A stretch of 64,000 nt of DNA. Origin: Conchocele bisecta. Lineage: Eukaryota > Mollusca > Bivalvia > Lucinida > Thyasiridae. The notes beneath the pieces are model-generated. The model saw only the letters and a program-made list of their open reading frames with translations, was not told the origin of the DNA and did not search any database. The translations under genes and the position numbers were made by a program. This document shows, one piece after another, positions 10,660-21,194 of this stretch (position 1 is its first letter; the number at the start of each line of letters is the position of its first letter). The DNA lies in the NCBI GenBank assembly GCA_029237695.1, contig CM055266.1, forward strand, positions 109,633,370-109,697,369, given 5' to 3'.

Positions 10660-11346
10660 ATGTATAGTAGTTTATCAGCTTGCGTTAAGACAACCTGTGG
10701 TTTAACAGATTATTTTCCTTGTCAGATTGGCACGAGACAATGGTGTGTCAGCAGTCCTCTACTTTTTTCACTATTTATTAACGATCTTTCGACACTTTTA
10801 CGAGAACGCTGCGGCTCCGGCATATTCGTGAATAATGACATACCTGATATTCTTTGCTTAATGTTCGCTGACGACATAGCAAACGGTGCAGAATCAGCTG
10901 TTAAATTGCAACAACAAATTAACGTAATCCAGTTATTTTGCCAACAAACTGGAATGCAAGTCAATACGGACAAAACAAAGGTAATTGTTTTTCGAAACGG
11001 TGGTATACTACGGTCATATGAGAACTGGACTTACCAATCGCGACAATTGAAAACTGTCTCCTTCTATAAATATTTGGGACTTCTATTTACACCAAAATTT
11101 ATATGGACACTCGCGAAAGATACATTAGCAGCACAAGCAAAGTCGACCATGGCAATACACGGATATCAACGAAATTTCGGGTACTTTTACTATCAGGATA
11201 TTTTTAAATTGTTTGATACCATGGTTACACCCGTCCTTTGTTATGGGGCTGAAATATGGGGTTATGAGCTCGCAGAACAATTAGAGTCAGTACAGACTAG
11301 CTTTTTTAAAACATTTCTGGGAGTGTTTCGGACTGTAAACGATTAA
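10660..11346 (+). pseudogene. LINE reverse transcriptase fragment
   Basis: 228 open codons covering the palm and thumb of a non-LTR reverse transcriptase. Visible motifs: QIGTRQWCVSSPLLFSLFIN (motif B region, usually QGC rather than QWC), LMFADDIANGA (motif C, catalytic Asp pair present), then KTKVIVFRNGG and YKYLGLLF. The frame is truncated at the left by the 5' truncation and at the right by a stop in a codon where the relative at 14.7 kb reads on. Further pieces of the same protein are recognisable in other frames at 11349-11520 and 11605-11968. The product would be non-functional. Clade uncertain: Jockey/RTE-like by general appearance. Confidence 0.85.
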
Positions 11347-11604
11347 ATTGCGCTTGGAGATTGCGGTAGATATCCGCTCTGTACCACTTACTTTTCTAAA
11401 TGTATAGCATACTGGTGTCGTCTCATCCAAATGCCAAGTCATCGGTACCCTAGAAACTGTTATTTGATGCTAAAAGCACATGCTGATATGGGACGAGCTT
11501 TCTCAGGATGTAGGAGACATAACTATGTTTTTATACGAATTTAAACAGCGTGTTATTGATTGTTGTAAACAAACTTGGCACAGTGATATTGATACCTCTG
11601 CTAA

Positions 11605-11968
11605 ATGTATTCACTACATTTGTATAAACATTTTAAAACTATGTTAAATGTAGAAAGGTATATTACATGTTCTCTACCATTTCATTTAAGAAAAGCGATG
11701 GCAAAATTTAGGTGCTCCAACCACAAATTGAACATTGAAGTTGGAAGACATGCTGGAACAGAGAGAGAACTTCGGATTTGCCAGTATTGTTTAATGCAGT
11801 CAAATCTACAAGTTCTGGTTTTTCCACTGTAATTTATATGACGACATCAGATTGACACACCTACCTGCTCATCTGTATTCCAGCAAGTCTTTGGATGACT
11901 TTTATAGAATTTTGGTTTCAAATAATTATGAAACGATTTACACAATTTCCATATATGTTTACCATTTG
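11605..11968 (+). pseudogene. C-terminal region of the same LINE ORF, frameshifted
   Basis: Reads LRKAMAKFRCSNHKLNIEVG and then RICQYC, matching the segment of the intact minus-strand LINE that precedes its terminal CCHC zinc finger. The zinc finger itself is lost by a frame change after 'QVLVFPL'. The next frame (from about 11852) continues with THLPAHLYSSKSLDDFYRIL up to the MITE. Confidence 0.7.
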
Positions 11969-12197
11969 TTAACCCTTTCCCTGATAGAAACGACTTTTCA
12001 CGCCTCTGCAGAAGATGTCTTTAGAAAACATTGTGGGAAAAGGAGAAATTGCTTGTAACAAGCAATTTCTCCTTTTCCCACAATGTTTTCTACTCTATCA
12101 GATAATTTAACCATCATTTGACCCAGCATTTGATTCTTTTATTCAGATGTTTTCGATTTGGAAGAGTCGAAATATCGCAAAAGAGGGAAAGGGTTAA
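11969..12197. mobile_element. piggyBac-type MITE inserted in the LINE
   Basis: Body 11973-12193 (221 bp) with ends CCCTTTCCCT and AGGGAAAGGG, flanked on each side by TTAA, the target duplicated by piggyBac transposases. An internal palindrome around 12055 has arms containing 'ggagaaattgcttg'. Removing the body and one TTAA lets the interrupted LINE frame read straight on to a stop a few codons later, so the insertion point is well supported. Confidence 0.85.
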
Positions 12198-12310
12198 ACA
12201 AGCGCAACACATTATAATTCCATTAGATATTCATTGATATTTGTTCAAATGTACATGTTATGGGCCAGAGGCATACATCATCCAAATAAACTAAAGTAAA
12301 TGTAATGTAA

Positions 12311-13784
12311 TCATTTGGCCCCCTCCCAAAAGCAGTAGTATCAGTAATAAACTTACTACATGTACTTTTATAATGGGCAATAACCCAATTCAACTCTCAT
12401 GTTGGCCAAACCAGCCAAATCGTGATTCCTATAAGGAGGAACCCCTTATAATATATATCAACATTAGTTACAACCATCCACAAACGACATATGGTTCCAG
12501 TAGATGAATGTCAATGGGCGGGTCCTCGGCGGATAAATATACAACAGCAATTTACAAACGATCGTTACAAGATTCAAGATTTTTATTTTTCGTAACGTGA
12601 ACATGACATGTTCCTAGTTACATACAAAAGTTATATCACAAATATCAAACAAGTGCAGATACGATACCATTAAATGTATTGCTGCATGTATAGGGCAGGA
12701 GATGGTTTTCGCTCACAGGAACCCGCCTGCCACAAAGAGACACATGGATTCCCCGAGCCAAAAACACCCCCGAACACACACAAGCAGTTACCATATGATC
12801 AATATTTAGCGTAACTAATCTCAAACTAAGAAGAACATTGTAGGAAAAACAGGCCCAGACAGATAGGGCGAGTCTGGCACACGGCTCATCATAACACCAT
12901 CCCAGCCAATCTATGGTTACTTTTCATTAAAAATAGGCAACCGTTTATAGCCAAGTAAGCGATGACAAGTCGAGTGCCAGCAAGCCATATGAGTCGAGAC
13001 CTACCTTAACAAAACATTATTTAGTTGAAATACAGTGTTATGATGGTGGGTTTAAATTATTGTGTTCATTCTGCGTGTACACAAGGACATGTCAACAGTT
13101 TTACTTTCATATATACATTTTCACTCGAATTTATATGTCGTGAGCGATGCTTGGCTTTGTATCGTCGCACTCGTGCAGCAGCCGGCTTGAACTAGCAGAC
13201 AGACTGTCTACACGAGAATGGGAGACAACTCCAACCATTAAATGCATAGATATTTACTCGTGCACAGAGTTACTATTGACATTCCCCGTTGTACAGTACA
13301 GTATCAGAACACATGTATCCATACTGTATCAGAACAATTGCAAATTTGTAGAGCAGTATACGTACTAAAGATAAACAAATACATGAAACTTTTAAGGCTT
13401 ATCTTCTCTAATAATAGTCTTAATCACCACAGAGCAGGAACATGAACTTGACCTCTGCTTTCTTTTATCATCATCATATTATTTATCATGTTTTATGGAA
13501 ACATATTTTGGCAGCACATGAGAACAATCTCCAATGCAGATGTTTCTCGTGTGCAGCCAAAATGCTATGTTAGGCTTGATAAAAGAACAAAAACACAAAA
13601 AGAGATAACAGAAAAATAACAGCAGATGACACGATCATATTCAACGTAGTAAGGGTTAATATATATTTTCTCAACAAGTCTCACAAAAATTATAATTCGT
13701 TGCTCTTTCGAGAGCACATATTGCAATACTCCATCCGATTCATCTTGCCTGGACGATTCGCATGGGCGGCACAAACGCCATTTG
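12311..13784. other. No gene recognised
   Basis: About 1.5 kb. The first 120 bp share words with the dispersed repeat at 49.4-49.6 kb ('caattcaactctcat', 'gttggccaaacca'). The remainder shows no tandem repeat or coding signal that I can support. Confidence 0.45.
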
Positions 13785-16075
13785 ATTTGGAATTGTTGTC
13801 ATTGTTATTACATGTACCACATGTTCCTAATACAGTTAAAAGGGGGTAAAAAAAACAAAAAAACAAAACATCTCAACCAAAACAAATGCATGTATACAGT
13901 GACCATGTATACTTGTTTGACTGTTACAAGGAAGTTTAATATAAAGGTGGTGCAAATGAAAACAAATCATTGGCCGACTATAGCCACAATTCTTGATTGA
14001 CGAATTTGCAGAGCTTGATAGATGAACTTGCCCAGGTTTAACAGAACTCTATATTGCTGACATTCCATTAATTCTATGAACTTGAACATGCCTGGTCGAA
14101 CATAATAGAATCTTTTTAAAAAACTACAACGTAGACCATTATAAATCGGGCATACAAGGATAAAATGGTACTCGTCTTCTAAGTCTAGCATGTCACAAAA
14201 TGTACAGTATCGTTGATTACGTTCAGTTCTATTGTTACCATATCGACCAGATTCAATACGCAATTGGTGCGATGAAAGCCTTAACCGTGTAAGTGCATGC
14301 CTGTAAGTTCTAGAGAGTTTATCCAAATATGGCTCGTATCCAAATGAGCATTTAAACAGACTATATGTACACAAAGTTCCACTATTGCCTATACTTGCCG
14401 TCCAAGACTGAACAAATTCATCGATCAACCTCTGCTTGAATTGCATACAAAATGGCTTCCATTCAACATTTTCAGTATTATTCCAGATATAGCCAAATCC
14501 ATACCGTTCCAACAAGTTTTTGACTTTAGAAGCCCAATTTATGGTTCCTATATTACAATCTTGTTTCATGGAATTATATAGGTGTTGCACAATAATATTG
14601 TTAGAATTTACGACTCTGGACCAATACTTTATTATGCGATTATGTCTGTTTATGTAAAGCGGGTATCTACCCAGTTCACCATAAACAGCCATATTGCATG
14701 TTGATGTCTTCACACTTAGCAAAGATTTACACATTTTTAAATGAATTCGTTCAATTTCCTTTGATTTAGAAAAACCCCATATTTCACTAGCGTAATTTAG
14801 GGTTGAGCCCACAAAAGCATCAAACAACTGGCACACCACTTTCGGTTTCAAAACAAAATCACGAGTGTTAGCCAAAAGGGCATTCAAGGCCCTTAGTCCT
14901 TTTCCTGATAGTGTTTCTTGGTTTAAATTAAAGTTACCAGTATAATTAAAAACTGTTCTCAAATAGTTAAAATCGTTAACCACTTCTAGTGGTGTGCCAT
15001 TGTATAACCACTCTTCATGGGCTTTTAGACCACCACGTTTCCTAAAAACTACAATTTTGCTTTTAGCAATGTTAACTTCCAACCCCCACTTATCGCAATA
15101 CTGTTTGAGTAGATCGAGGCTATGCTGTAACTCTTGTGTATTTTTGCCAAATAAAACCATGTCATCAGCAAACAGCATTAAGATAAGAGAGAGTTCGTCA
15201 AGTGATAAACCTCTATTTATATCATCAAGCATAAACAGTTCCAGATCCTCAAGAAACATCGAGAATAAAACAGGTGACAATACCTCGCCTTGCTTTAAAC
15301 CAATTGAACATTCAAAAAAGTCAGAGAATGATTTACAACCTCGGATGCGCAGTTTGACTTTAGAGTACAGATCTCGAATGACTCTTAGCATTTTGCCGTC
15401 TACACCATTTCTGTGCAATTTAAACCACAAACCGTTCCGATAAATGCTATCAAAAGCCTTTTTAAAATCAATAAAGGCACATGCTAAACGTCCATTTTGG
15501 CTTAATACATGTTGGATAATTGCATTTAAAACAAAAATAGCATCAACAGTTGATCGACCTTTTCTAAACCCGAAATGTGCATCACTAACCACATTGTTCA
15601 TATCAACCCAGTCACTGATTCTCCTATTCAACACACCTGTAAATATTTTGGAAAAACAGCTTACAAGCGCAATACCCCTATAATTATTAACATCATTTGG
15701 ATCATTTTTTTTAAATAGTGGTACTATATCGCCTTCCATCCAACTATCGGGAAAGAAACCTGAATTAAGAATTCCATTAAATACATCTGATAAATGGGAT
15801 GCAATAATATCACATGATTCAACAAAATATTCATTGATCAATTGGTCTCCCGCGAATGCCTTGTTTTTGTTTAAAGCCCTAATAATTTTAGTAATTTCAC
15901 TTACAGTGATTGGCATATCTAATTCTTGAAACGAACAATCATTACAACTAAAATCATGTGATTCATTAAATTGGTCGGCCTCCTCATGTACAGGATTTGG
16001 CAAATTATTATTAAGTGTGGAAAAGAAATGGTTACAGAATAGAATAAAATATTGCATTTTAAGGTGCAACCTATA
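13785..16075 (-). mobile_element. 5'-truncated LINE with an open ORF
   Basis: The minus-strand element runs from a 5' truncation near 16075, through a 700-codon frame, to a roughly 180-bp 3' untranslated part that ends in a 'taataacaatgacaacaat' type tail near 13785. No apurinic endonuclease region is present upstream, as expected for incomplete target-primed reverse transcription. It is the better preserved relative of the forward copy at 10.6-12.3 kb. Confidence 0.87.
13967..16069 (-). CDS. LINE reverse transcriptase ORF, uninterrupted 700 residues
   Basis: A non-LTR retrotransposon polymerase. Motifs in order: NDVNNYRGIALVSCFSKIF (RT finger, about residue 130), GFRKGRSTVDAIF, AFIDFKKAFDS (motif A with catalytic Asp, about 205), SIGLKQGEVLSPVLFSMFLE (motif B, about 260), LMLFADDMVLFG (motif C, Asp pair, about 295), KSKIVVFRKRGG. 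A C-terminal zinc finger follows, CTFCDMLDLEDEYHFILVC (C-X2-C-X9-H-X4-C). There is no stop or frameshift over 2.1 kb, which contrasts with the decayed forward copy. The first Met is only where the frame happens to open after truncation. The endonuclease domain is missing, so the copy cannot move alone. Clade (Jockey-like or RTE-like) is uncertain. Confidence 0.9.
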   Translation of the reverse strand: MHLKMQYFILFCNHFFSTLNNNLPNPVHEEADQFNESHDFSCNDCSFQELDMPITVSEITKIIRALNKNKAFAGDQLINEYFVESCDIIASHLSDVFNGILNSGFFPDSWMEGDIVPLFKKNDPNDVNNYRGIALVSCFSKIFTGVLNRRISDWVDMNNVVSDAHFGFRKGRSTVDAIFVLNAIIQHVLSQNGRLACAFIDFKKAFDSIYRNGLWFKLHRNGVDGKMLRVIRDLYSKVKLRIRGCKSFSDFFECSIGLKQGEVLSPVLFSMFLEDLELFMLDDINRGLSLDELSLILMLFADDMVLFGKNTQELQHSLDLLKQYCDKWGLEVNIAKSKIVVFRKRGGLKAHEEWLYNGTPLEVVNDFNYLRTVFNYTGNFNLNQETLSGKGLRALNALLANTRDFVLKPKVVCQLFDAFVGSTLNYASEIWGFSKSKEIERIHLKMCKSLLSVKTSTCNMAVYGELGRYPLYINRHNRIIKYWSRVVNSNNIIVQHLYNSMKQDCNIGTINWASKVKNLLERYGFGYIWNNTENVEWKPFCMQFKQRLIDEFVQSWTASIGNSGTLCTYSLFKCSFGYEPYLDKLSRTYRHALTRLRLSSHQLRIESGRYGNNRTERNQRYCTFCDMLDLEDEYHFILVCPIYNGLRCSFLKRFYYVRPGMFKFIELMECQQYRVLLNLGKFIYQALQIRQSRIVAIVGQ

Positions 16076-16324
16076 AATACTATTAATTATATTACACTAC
16101 AATAAAGAGTTCATATCAGCATGCCAACATAGGCTTACGGAAAACTATGCTGATACATTGCATACCTTATATTTAATGGTAGGAATGGGCTCGAGGACCT
16201 TCCAAACCCGAATTATATACATGTAGCAAGTATAGTATACATCTGTCTATCTTCCAAAAATCTCAAACTAAGTTGGGGACTTAGAGATGTAGATTATACG
16301 TTATTATATATATATATGTACATA

Positions 16325-16502
16325 TAATTTCAAATACAATCGAGGTTCCCGGTAATTAGCCGGTACCCATGTACAGCTGGATGGACTGAAGTAGTGTGGA
16401 TAAAGTGCCTTGCACACACACAACGCACGCCTCCGGTGAGGCTCGAACCCACGACCGTTGGATCAGCAGTCCGACGCGCCCACCACTCGGCTATTGCGGT
16501 CC
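16325..16502 (-). mobile_element. tRNA-derived SINE, RUDI/V-SINE-like
   Basis: Read on the minus strand, it opens with a tRNA-like head: 'ccgcaatagccgagtggtgg' holds the A-box TAGCCGAGTGG, and 'cgtgggttcgagcctc' holds the B-box GGTTCGAGCC, spaced as in a tRNA. The body then carries 'gcaaggcactttatccacac', which resembles the conserved domain of V-SINEs; RUDI is the molluscan member of that superfamily. The tail ends 'cctcgattgtatttgaaatt'. The tRNA head is clear; the V-domain assignment is from memory of the family. Confidence 0.72.
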
Positions 16503-17647
16503 ACATATATATATTGGCCAATATGCACATGATCATACACTAAGTATGATTAAAATATAGTGCTTTCGCTGATGGAAGTTAGCTTGCTACTCTGGCAGAA
16601 TGTCGAACAGCGTAGGCCCTGATCAGACTGCGCGGATGCGCAGGCTGATCTGGGGCTACGCTGCTCGCAACCGCCTTAAGGTACATTTCCTCAAAATGTC
16701 GTATTCCATCTTCGAATCAACCATAATTGTATAGTAACTGGTTCTGTCAATTGGAGACACTATCTGAAACAGGGCTCACGGCTGGTCTTGTTCTAAGATA
16801 GAGCTCTTTTCCCGTATCGAATCAGATTTTTTTTTCTCCCATATCGAATGAGCACACGATGTTATGATGGCTCCAAGGCCATCATTCAATTGCCATACAT
16901 GGTCGATCCGCACTGACATCAGGGTATGGCCTTCAGCAATACAATTACTGTCTAAAGGCATCTTATTTGTGGCTGTGGCTGGAGAAATTGCGACCAGTGT
17001 AGATCCAGATCCGCACAGTCAGGATTGCATTTACAATAACGTCATAGTTTTGGGACGTATCATGAATATGCCCACAAACTAGCGAACACGTTTATATTAT
17101 GTATATGTGACTTGAGACAGGCTTACACCATTTTCTATCAGTGTAGAATCAGATCAGCTTGGGCATGCGCGCCACATATGTATTCTGAGTGTCTGCCATT
17201 TTGATTATGTCAGTCATCCTGGATTATAGAAATAAGTATATTTTTTTATCTAGATTTGAATGTGATTATTACGTAAGTAAATACTAGTTTAGAGGCGTAC
17301 ATAGATGAAATGTATCCACAGAATAGAGATTATCGTGTTATTCGTGACATAATAGGAATAGTCTTAAATCTGATGGCCATTTTGTATTTCACGCAAAATT
17401 AAAGAAATGCAGATGCAATATTATGCATACATATCATTAATGAAGCTAAACTAATTACAAATGCATAAAATCGATAGTTATATGTAGTATGACCACTGCA
17501 TATTGGTATATAGCCTCTGAAGTGGGTACTTATAGGCAGATGATCAGCTCACACAATACGCCAGAAGCGTTTGGCTACGAAACGTCCAATACCACAAAGT
17601 GTGGGTCGTGACGTCATAATTGACGTCATAAGATTGGTATATGTTGT
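16503..17647. other. No gene; contains one MITE family 4 fragment
   Basis: The only recognisable piece is at 16969-17025, where 'tgtggctgtggctggagaaa' and 'ccagtgtagatccagatc' match the end of MITE family 4. The rest is unassigned AT-rich DNA. Confidence 0.5.
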
Positions 17648-17705
17648 GTCATCAAACAATTAGACCGGGTTAACGGCTTCATAACCGGTCTAACTGTTTG
17701 ATGAC
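17648..17705. repeat. Palindrome
   Basis: GTCATCAAACAATTAGACCG pairs with the complement ending GGTCTAACTGTTTGATGAC, with a short loop around 'ttaacggcttcataa'. Looks like a small hairpin MITE, but only one copy was seen. Confidence 0.65.
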
Positions 17706-18580
17706 GTCTGACTATGTAAGCAACTGAACAAATGCAGAGAACGACAGTTTCAGAAACCATAGAATCCGGACGCCGCCCAAGTGTTAAGTGGTGAACAGGT
17801 CGCCTAGCAGTGGAGGTTACCAATTCGAATTGTTACAACAATTTTTTTTTATTTATATCACTCAATGGAAATAAGTGATATAAATAAATAAAATAAAATA
17901 TATATATATATCTAAATATATATAGTAATCATAGATTGCAGAAAACTACGGTATAATACACATTTGTTTCACTAATTCCAAATTGTTTTCATCCAACTCG
18001 TATGCCTATTACATGTACATGTATATGTACAAATGTGTTCAGATATACGACGTAAATCTATAATTGAATTATGTTTAACAATCTACATGTATTTCATCAC
18101 TTATCATCGCATATCAGCGCCTTTACAGCAGCCGTGTCTCCGATGGAACTCAGATATCATTTCACAAAAACAGTTGAGATAAGTCAATCGATGTTGTATG
18201 AATACAATCGGAATTTGTCAAATCTACGGTGAAATGCTCTTTTACCAATCGTTTTGCTCGCATTGCATCCACATCTGAGACGCAAAGCCTTTGAAGCCGC
18301 GATATTCCAAGCCGTCAGATGCACAGCATATAATAATATCCATTTATTATTCCTAATGATGAGAATAGCGGTTTGCCATAGGGACGATAATGGGCAGATT
18401 TGTGGATATCTATTATATCAAGGTTGTTGTCCAGCTGCCATATTTTCGCCTCACTGGACGGATATTCATAGTTGTATGATTATATGTGTCATATTATTTC
18501 CAAATATGGAGTATATTGCATTTTGTTCGTGGTAATCAAATTCTGTGAATTCCTTGTACAATGTGGAAACCTATAACCAA
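17706..18580. other. No gene recognised; AT-rich
   Basis: Includes an A/T-only stretch near 17843-17935 (short TA and AAATA repeats). Nothing else is assignable. Confidence 0.45.
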
Positions 18581-18822
18581 TATGTGTTTGCGACTGGAGA
18601 AATGGGGCTTATGGGTTTTGCGAACTGTGAAGGTCCAGATCAGCCTGTGCATCTGCACAGTCTGATCAGGATCTGCACTGTACGAAATTCCATCAATAAA
18701 ACAACCGACACGCTTCTAACAAGCAATATAGCTCGTTGTCAGGCTATAGGAGTGAGCTATTTTATTTGGGAGCAACACTGGTCACAAAGCCCATATTGCC
18801 CCATTTCTCCAGTCACGGCCAT
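18581..18822. mobile_element. MITE family 4
   Basis: Left end 'gcgactggagaaatggggct', right end 'gccccatttctccagtcacg', so the termini are inverted repeats of about 60 bp. The interior has the palindrome 'gatcagcctgtgcatctgca' ... 'cagtctgatcagg' and a second 'agctcgttgtcaggct' block. Same order as the copies at 32622 and 57220. Confidence 0.85.
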
Positions 18823-19227
18823 CAATCATATTACTGCGAATGGCGACATATTCACCCTTTATCCTTTAGCTCCTCTGCTAACCGGATTGGTATTAGACTT
18901 GTATGGCATATGTCCCTGAGTACTTAGCCCTTACAGTGTTGTATTTTTGAAATCTGCTCTTTGTTTAATATTTTCCATTTTTCTGATGAAACTCAGTGTT
19001 TGACAGAACTGTACAATCTAATGGAACTGATTCTAAAGCGATATCAAACCATGTTTTATTGAGAAAGCAAACAACAGACAACACATTTAGTTTCCAGTAT
19101 CCATGGTGCATTATGTTATATAACAACCTTGTCTGATCCTAGTATAACCTATACTGTTCGTCATCATGTCAACGGAGAATTCTTAGACGTAATTTCGCAA
19201 TAAAAAAATAATAATAAGAAAACTAAA
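18823..19227. other. No gene recognised
   Basis: About 400 bp. The phrase 'aaaccatgttttattgagaa' near 19047 recurs near 37693, so a repeat terminus is possible. Confidence 0.4.
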
Positions 19228-20110
19228 AAAGTGGCCTGTCGGCACACGAATGCCCCCGCTGGCAGCCAAAGAAAACGAGGCACATTTGAAAACACCGAGT
19301 GCCAGAGAAGCGTGGATGTGTCACAGCATGAAAACAATCAATCAGCGCAATGCCTGTGTGAAATATCAAGCAGATCCATGCAAGGAAACAAATATTCTAA
19401 GATATTTACCAGAGTTGGATCGCACCAAGTATGTGACACTGACCCTGTGCTTTGCAGGGGCGGTACGATCATGGATTTGTCACAGGGCTGTGAAAGGATC
19501 ATTTGAGCAATGCGTGTGTGAAATTGCAAGGAAATGTGTTAATGTTTCGAACACACCAAGTATGTGACCTTGACCCTGTGCTTAGCGCAAGCGGGATGAT
19601 CATGGCTTTGTTACGGGCGGTAGAGGACCATTAGGGCAATGTGTGTGAAATATGAAGCAGCTACATGAAAGGAAACATAAACTAGAGAAAATGAACAGGG
19701 GCTCATGTATCCCCTCGGCCGCCGCCTGGACCGACAAATAAGATACATGAAAACTTAAACGCAAATTCTGTAAAAGCTTTAACATAACTTTCAAAGTAAT
19801 TTGGCATTGATCTTGGGCATGGGAGCCGCAAGGGTGGGGTGGGGAATGAACATATGGACGATGATAACGTAACTTTCAATGTAACTTGGCCTTAACCTTG
19901 TGCATGTGGGACGCACGGATGGGGTGGGAAATAGAAATATGGATGATGATGAACATATTTCTAAAGTTTCAAGTGAATTTTTCATGTAATGGCAGAGATA
20001 TAAGGTACATGAAAACTTTAACGCAAATTCTGTAAAATCTTTAACGTAAATTTCAAAGTAATTTGGCATTGCTTTGGGCATGGGGCCATACGGGTGGGAC
20101 TGGGTATGAA
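19228..20110. mobile_element. Pearl/Helitron-like element with mixed core repeats
   Basis: The left end 'gtggcctgtcggcacacgaa' followed by 'ggcagccaaagaaaacgagg' is shared with 56431 and 61250. About three diverged units (19300-19680) carry 'accaagtatgtgac...tgaccctgtgctt' and 'gtgtgaaat'. A second unit type (19735-20110) carries 'caaagtaatttggcattg' and 'gggtggg', similar to the cores at 2.3 and 45 kb. Frames across it are repeat by-products. Confidence 0.6.
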
Positions 20111-20940
20111 CATATTAAGGTATTAGGTCATAGATCGATAAACTCGGCTTCAATGATAATTGCTTCATAAGAGTGATGTGATATATGAACATAACATATG
20201 TGAATATTGTCCTGTTACTGCATACTATATGGAGCATTGAGTTGCCATCTTTGCATGTACAAGTAATCGTATAGTTTCACCACTTCGTGCGTTTGACACA
20301 TACAGCAAATAATATGACAGTAAACCAAATAAAATTTGGTGCAATACATAATTGACAGATATTACAAAGGCAAGCTATAAATATTATGCCAGCAAACTAT
20401 ACAAAAGGGGAGATATCTGAGCATTTCTCCCATCATCTCAAAATAAATGTTGATGTGTAAACTTTTCAATGGGTCGCACAACCTATGTTAGTGTACACGT
20501 TACCCATAGGTAAAGACATATTTACTCGCATAGTAGGTGAGTAGACACCAGAGATAATACACTCAGGTAACTGCGTACATGTCACTGGATTTGATAGCTA
20601 ATAACAGAGTACAGTAGTGGGTATATATGTTATGTGTTGTGTGGTTTGCCAGGTAAAAGTGATACAATGTGCGATTTTGTAATGTATCATGGTGTTTCAT
20701 GTTGTTCAAAACACAGGCACAAACCTGTCCAGAAATCTGATATATTTTCCAGTTTGGTGTAATATAATTGATAGGAGTCCGTTATCCTGGTTTTTCTACA
20801 TGTGATTAGCTACATTATATCATATGTTCTACTTCACATTTACGAAGCAATCATCTTTGAATCAAACGATGATCATGTATAGAACGGGTCCTTAATGATG
20901 ACAAATATGTATGTGAAGTTTCAAGTATGTGAATCAAGTG
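20111..20940. other. No gene recognised
   Basis: About 830 bp. No repeats or coding signal found; may be unique sequence. Confidence 0.45.
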
Positions 20941-20949
20941 GCTAGCAAA

Positions 20950-21190
20950 CTATGGAACACTGAAAACGTTAACGCAAACATATGGACGTACGGACGGACA
21001 AAGGGAAAACGGACGGACGCAAGGACGGACGGAATTACTAAAACTATATACCCCCCGAAATACTTCGTATAACTGGGCTATAATTATAAGAAATGTACGC
21101 AAACGTGATGTACGGGACTGATGCCGGTTACCGTCCCGTACATCCCGCTTGCCCCCCCCCCCCCCCCCCGCCTCACCATTCGGTGGCGGG
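20950..21190. repeat. ACGG-type microsatellite, hairpin and C tract
   Basis: 20985-21033 is rich in GGACGGACG words. A hairpin at 21108-21147 pairs GATGTACGGGA with TCCCGTACATC. A run of about 19 C follows near 21154-21172, then 'ctcaccattcggtggc', a hairpin word also present at 56566. Interpreted as the right end of a pearl-like element. Confidence 0.6.
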
Positions 21191-21194
21191 GGCA

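Larger units (their letters stand above)
10590..12310 (+). mobile_element. 5'-truncated, decayed LINE (non-LTR retrotransposon)
   Basis: The sequence enters inside the reverse transcriptase domain; readable words begin at about 10620 (GGKYIRALQSMYSS) after a frame break. It continues to a C-terminal region similar to that of the LINE at 13.8-16.1 kb (matching words 'G.CGRYPL' and 'HKLNIEVGR'). The 3' part ends in 'aataaactaaagtaaatgt' then short ATGTA repeats. There is no endonuclease domain, so the copy is 5'-truncated. A 221-bp MITE interrupts its last codons. Confidence 0.85.

Noticed and set aside
14994..15683. Two plus-strand frames of 149 and 79 codons
   Set aside because: They are shadows of the minus-strand LINE reverse transcriptase.
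16430..16502. Functional tRNA gene
   Set aside because: A and B boxes are good, but the 5' and 3' acceptor strands do not pair and a SINE body follows.
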